Shown here: positions 62,531 through 64,000 of the stretch, piece after piece
Numbering within the stretch: position 1 is the first letter of the stretch
Layout of the letters: each line of letters opens with the position of its first letter
The notes under the pieces: model-generated
Told to the model about the DNA's origin: nothing
What the model saw: only the letters and a program-made list of their open reading frames with translations
Databases searched by the model: none
Position numbers and translations under genes: made by a program
NCBI GenBank assembly: GCA_037074615.1
Contig: CM073538.1
Coordinates: 21,601,068 to 21,665,067, forward strand
DNA: 64,000 nt
Source of the DNA: Leucaena leucocephala
Lineage: Eukaryota > Streptophyta > Magnoliopsida > Fabales > Fabaceae
Direction of reading: 5' to 3'

Positions 62531-64000
62531 ACTTCACAATTAAGATGCCAACCTTCCCAAAAACAAAGTTATAAGCGGAATGGCGCAATTAGTTCAACCA
62601 ATGAATGGATAGTGGGTAGGCTCCCATCTGCTTCTCTTCACCTGGTTATACAGATAAATATAATTTTAAAAAAAGAAGGGCAACATGATTGATTCTCAGC
62701 ATAAAATAAATAAAAAATATAAAAAAGCAACACAGCTATAATTTGACCACGTAAACTTAATTCAAAATCATAAATCAACATGAACAGAGCTAGTTCACAA
62801 CTCATGATGAATATACTCTTGCTCTAGCGTACTAAATTCCAACCGCTGCCTGAGCATGTGGATCGTTGTCTTGCTAAATTCTGTAAAAACCACATTGTTA
62901 TCAAATGCAAGGCTCTTGGATTTAATTAGCCACTTTCCCTAGTTAAGTTGGTGAAGTAAAAGATATGAGTGAGAGATCTCAATCTCCATCCTTGTCCCTC
63001 GATAGCAAAGTGAATATAGTCCCATTAAAGTCCTTGCTCAACCAATGCAACATCCTCACTACCCATTTTTGCATATAACGGCAAAAAAATTGCCCCTTTA
63101 AACAAGGGAATCCACCTACCAATTTCCCACATTTACTCCTTGAAAATATTATCACCTACCAATTGATTCTTCCTATGCTTACAATAAAATCATTAGCCGT
63201 GAAGACTCAACAGAATTTCTACATTGGGTTGTTTGGAAATTGGAATAAATTTTTAAAACAGCAGAGCAAAGGACCACAAGAGATTTAAAGTCACACTGGC
63301 AAATAAATACAAGGAAAAATAATACAGAGATGCAGTATAAAAGTGCGTGCCTGTGTACAGTCAGGTATCATATTATTCAAATGTATTGAAACCAATTTAC
63401 AAAGAATAGTCTATGGGGAATTAAACCGGACATGTTTTCTTTACTTAACATCAGTATTTCCATGCTTGCTAATTCATTCTTTCCACAACTCCACTTTCGT
63501 GCTCATGGAAAAGAAAATGATAACACTCAATAAAACAAGCAATGAAGCATTTTCAAACCCCAAAAACAAAGTTCAGCTTTTACAATGTTTCAATCGATAT
63601 CAAGTAGGGTCATTAACATACACTGACCATATTACACTCAGTGGGGGCCAAGTCATTTACCAAATCATGCATCACAAATACCTTGAGAATCTTCTAAATT
63701 GATGATAATATGAAGAGGTTAATAAACAGAATGCCAATACACAACAAGTCTAACACTGCACAACAAAACAATCCAAATCATAGAAGTTCTAGTAATCAAA
63801 ATGAAGAGTGCAGAAGTATAACAGCCGATTAGACACCATTGAAGCAAAAATAGTTTTTTTTAAAAAAAAAAAATCAATCTTTATTCAAAAGCGTCAATCT
63901 TTATTCAAAATAAACAGCCCTATATTAAATTGAGATCAACTGCATAAATCTCATAATGTTAACGTTATTGAGCTCCGTTTACAACTATTTTTTTTTTAGA
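62531..64000. other. Upstream of the MRL7L exon; probable intron or 5' region
   Basis: The missing first exon should lie here or beyond the right edge. No convincing ATG-bearing exon was seen. Near 63880-63912 a 17-mer (TCAATCTTTATTCAAAA) is repeated in tandem with a 20-bp period. The ORF at 63343-63702 is unsupported. Confidence 0.4.

Overview
The window is nuclear DNA from a flowering plant, most likely a woody eudicot. It is AT-rich with long gene-poor spacers, genes are split by short GT-AG introns, and the proteins belong to plant families (UBC27, NAC, TIM8, plant DHHC S-acyltransferase, SWEET, steroleosin-type HSD, MRL7L). There are no prokaryotic operons, no CRISPR arrays and no viral genes. 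I joined exons by hand from splice signals and reading phase.

Layout. 0.6-1.2 kb (-): first exon of a very-long-chain 3-oxoacyl-CoA reductase (KCR) with an internal frameshift. 2.4-4.2 kb (-): complete five-exon UBC27-type ubiquitin-conjugating enzyme with a UBA tail. 5.3-6.6 kb (-): 5'-truncated, inactivated RTE-like LINE. 7.8-8.8 kb (-): two-exon NAC factor of the VNI2/NAC083 type. 9-15.6 kb: no gene, several SINE-like repeats. 15.8-17.1 kb (+): two-exon TIM8 behind a site II/telo-box promoter. 19.8-23.7 kb (-): five-exon DHHC S-acyltransferase. 24-35.8 kb: gene desert. 35.9-37.3 kb and 44.3-46.1 kb (+): two clade III-like SWEET sugar transporters about 7 kb apart. 46-55.8 kb: no recognised gene; MITE- and SINE-like repeats. 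55.8-57.3 kb (-): six-exon steroleosin-like 11-beta-HSD whose start codon is out of frame with the rest. 57.9-58.1 kb: GC-rich minisatellite. 60.8-62.5 kb (-): MRL7L-type chloroplast thioredoxin-fold protein, 5' end unresolved.

The genes do not form one pathway. Apart from the SWEET pair, a local duplication, they are unrelated housekeeping, regulatory and metabolic genes. I found no convincing new multigene system. The most informative signals are structural: precise loss of the first intron in one SWEET, N-terminal frame lesions in both SDR genes, a SINE with an intact 15-bp target duplication, small repeat families recurring within the window, and a 146-bp foldback upstream of the second SWEET.
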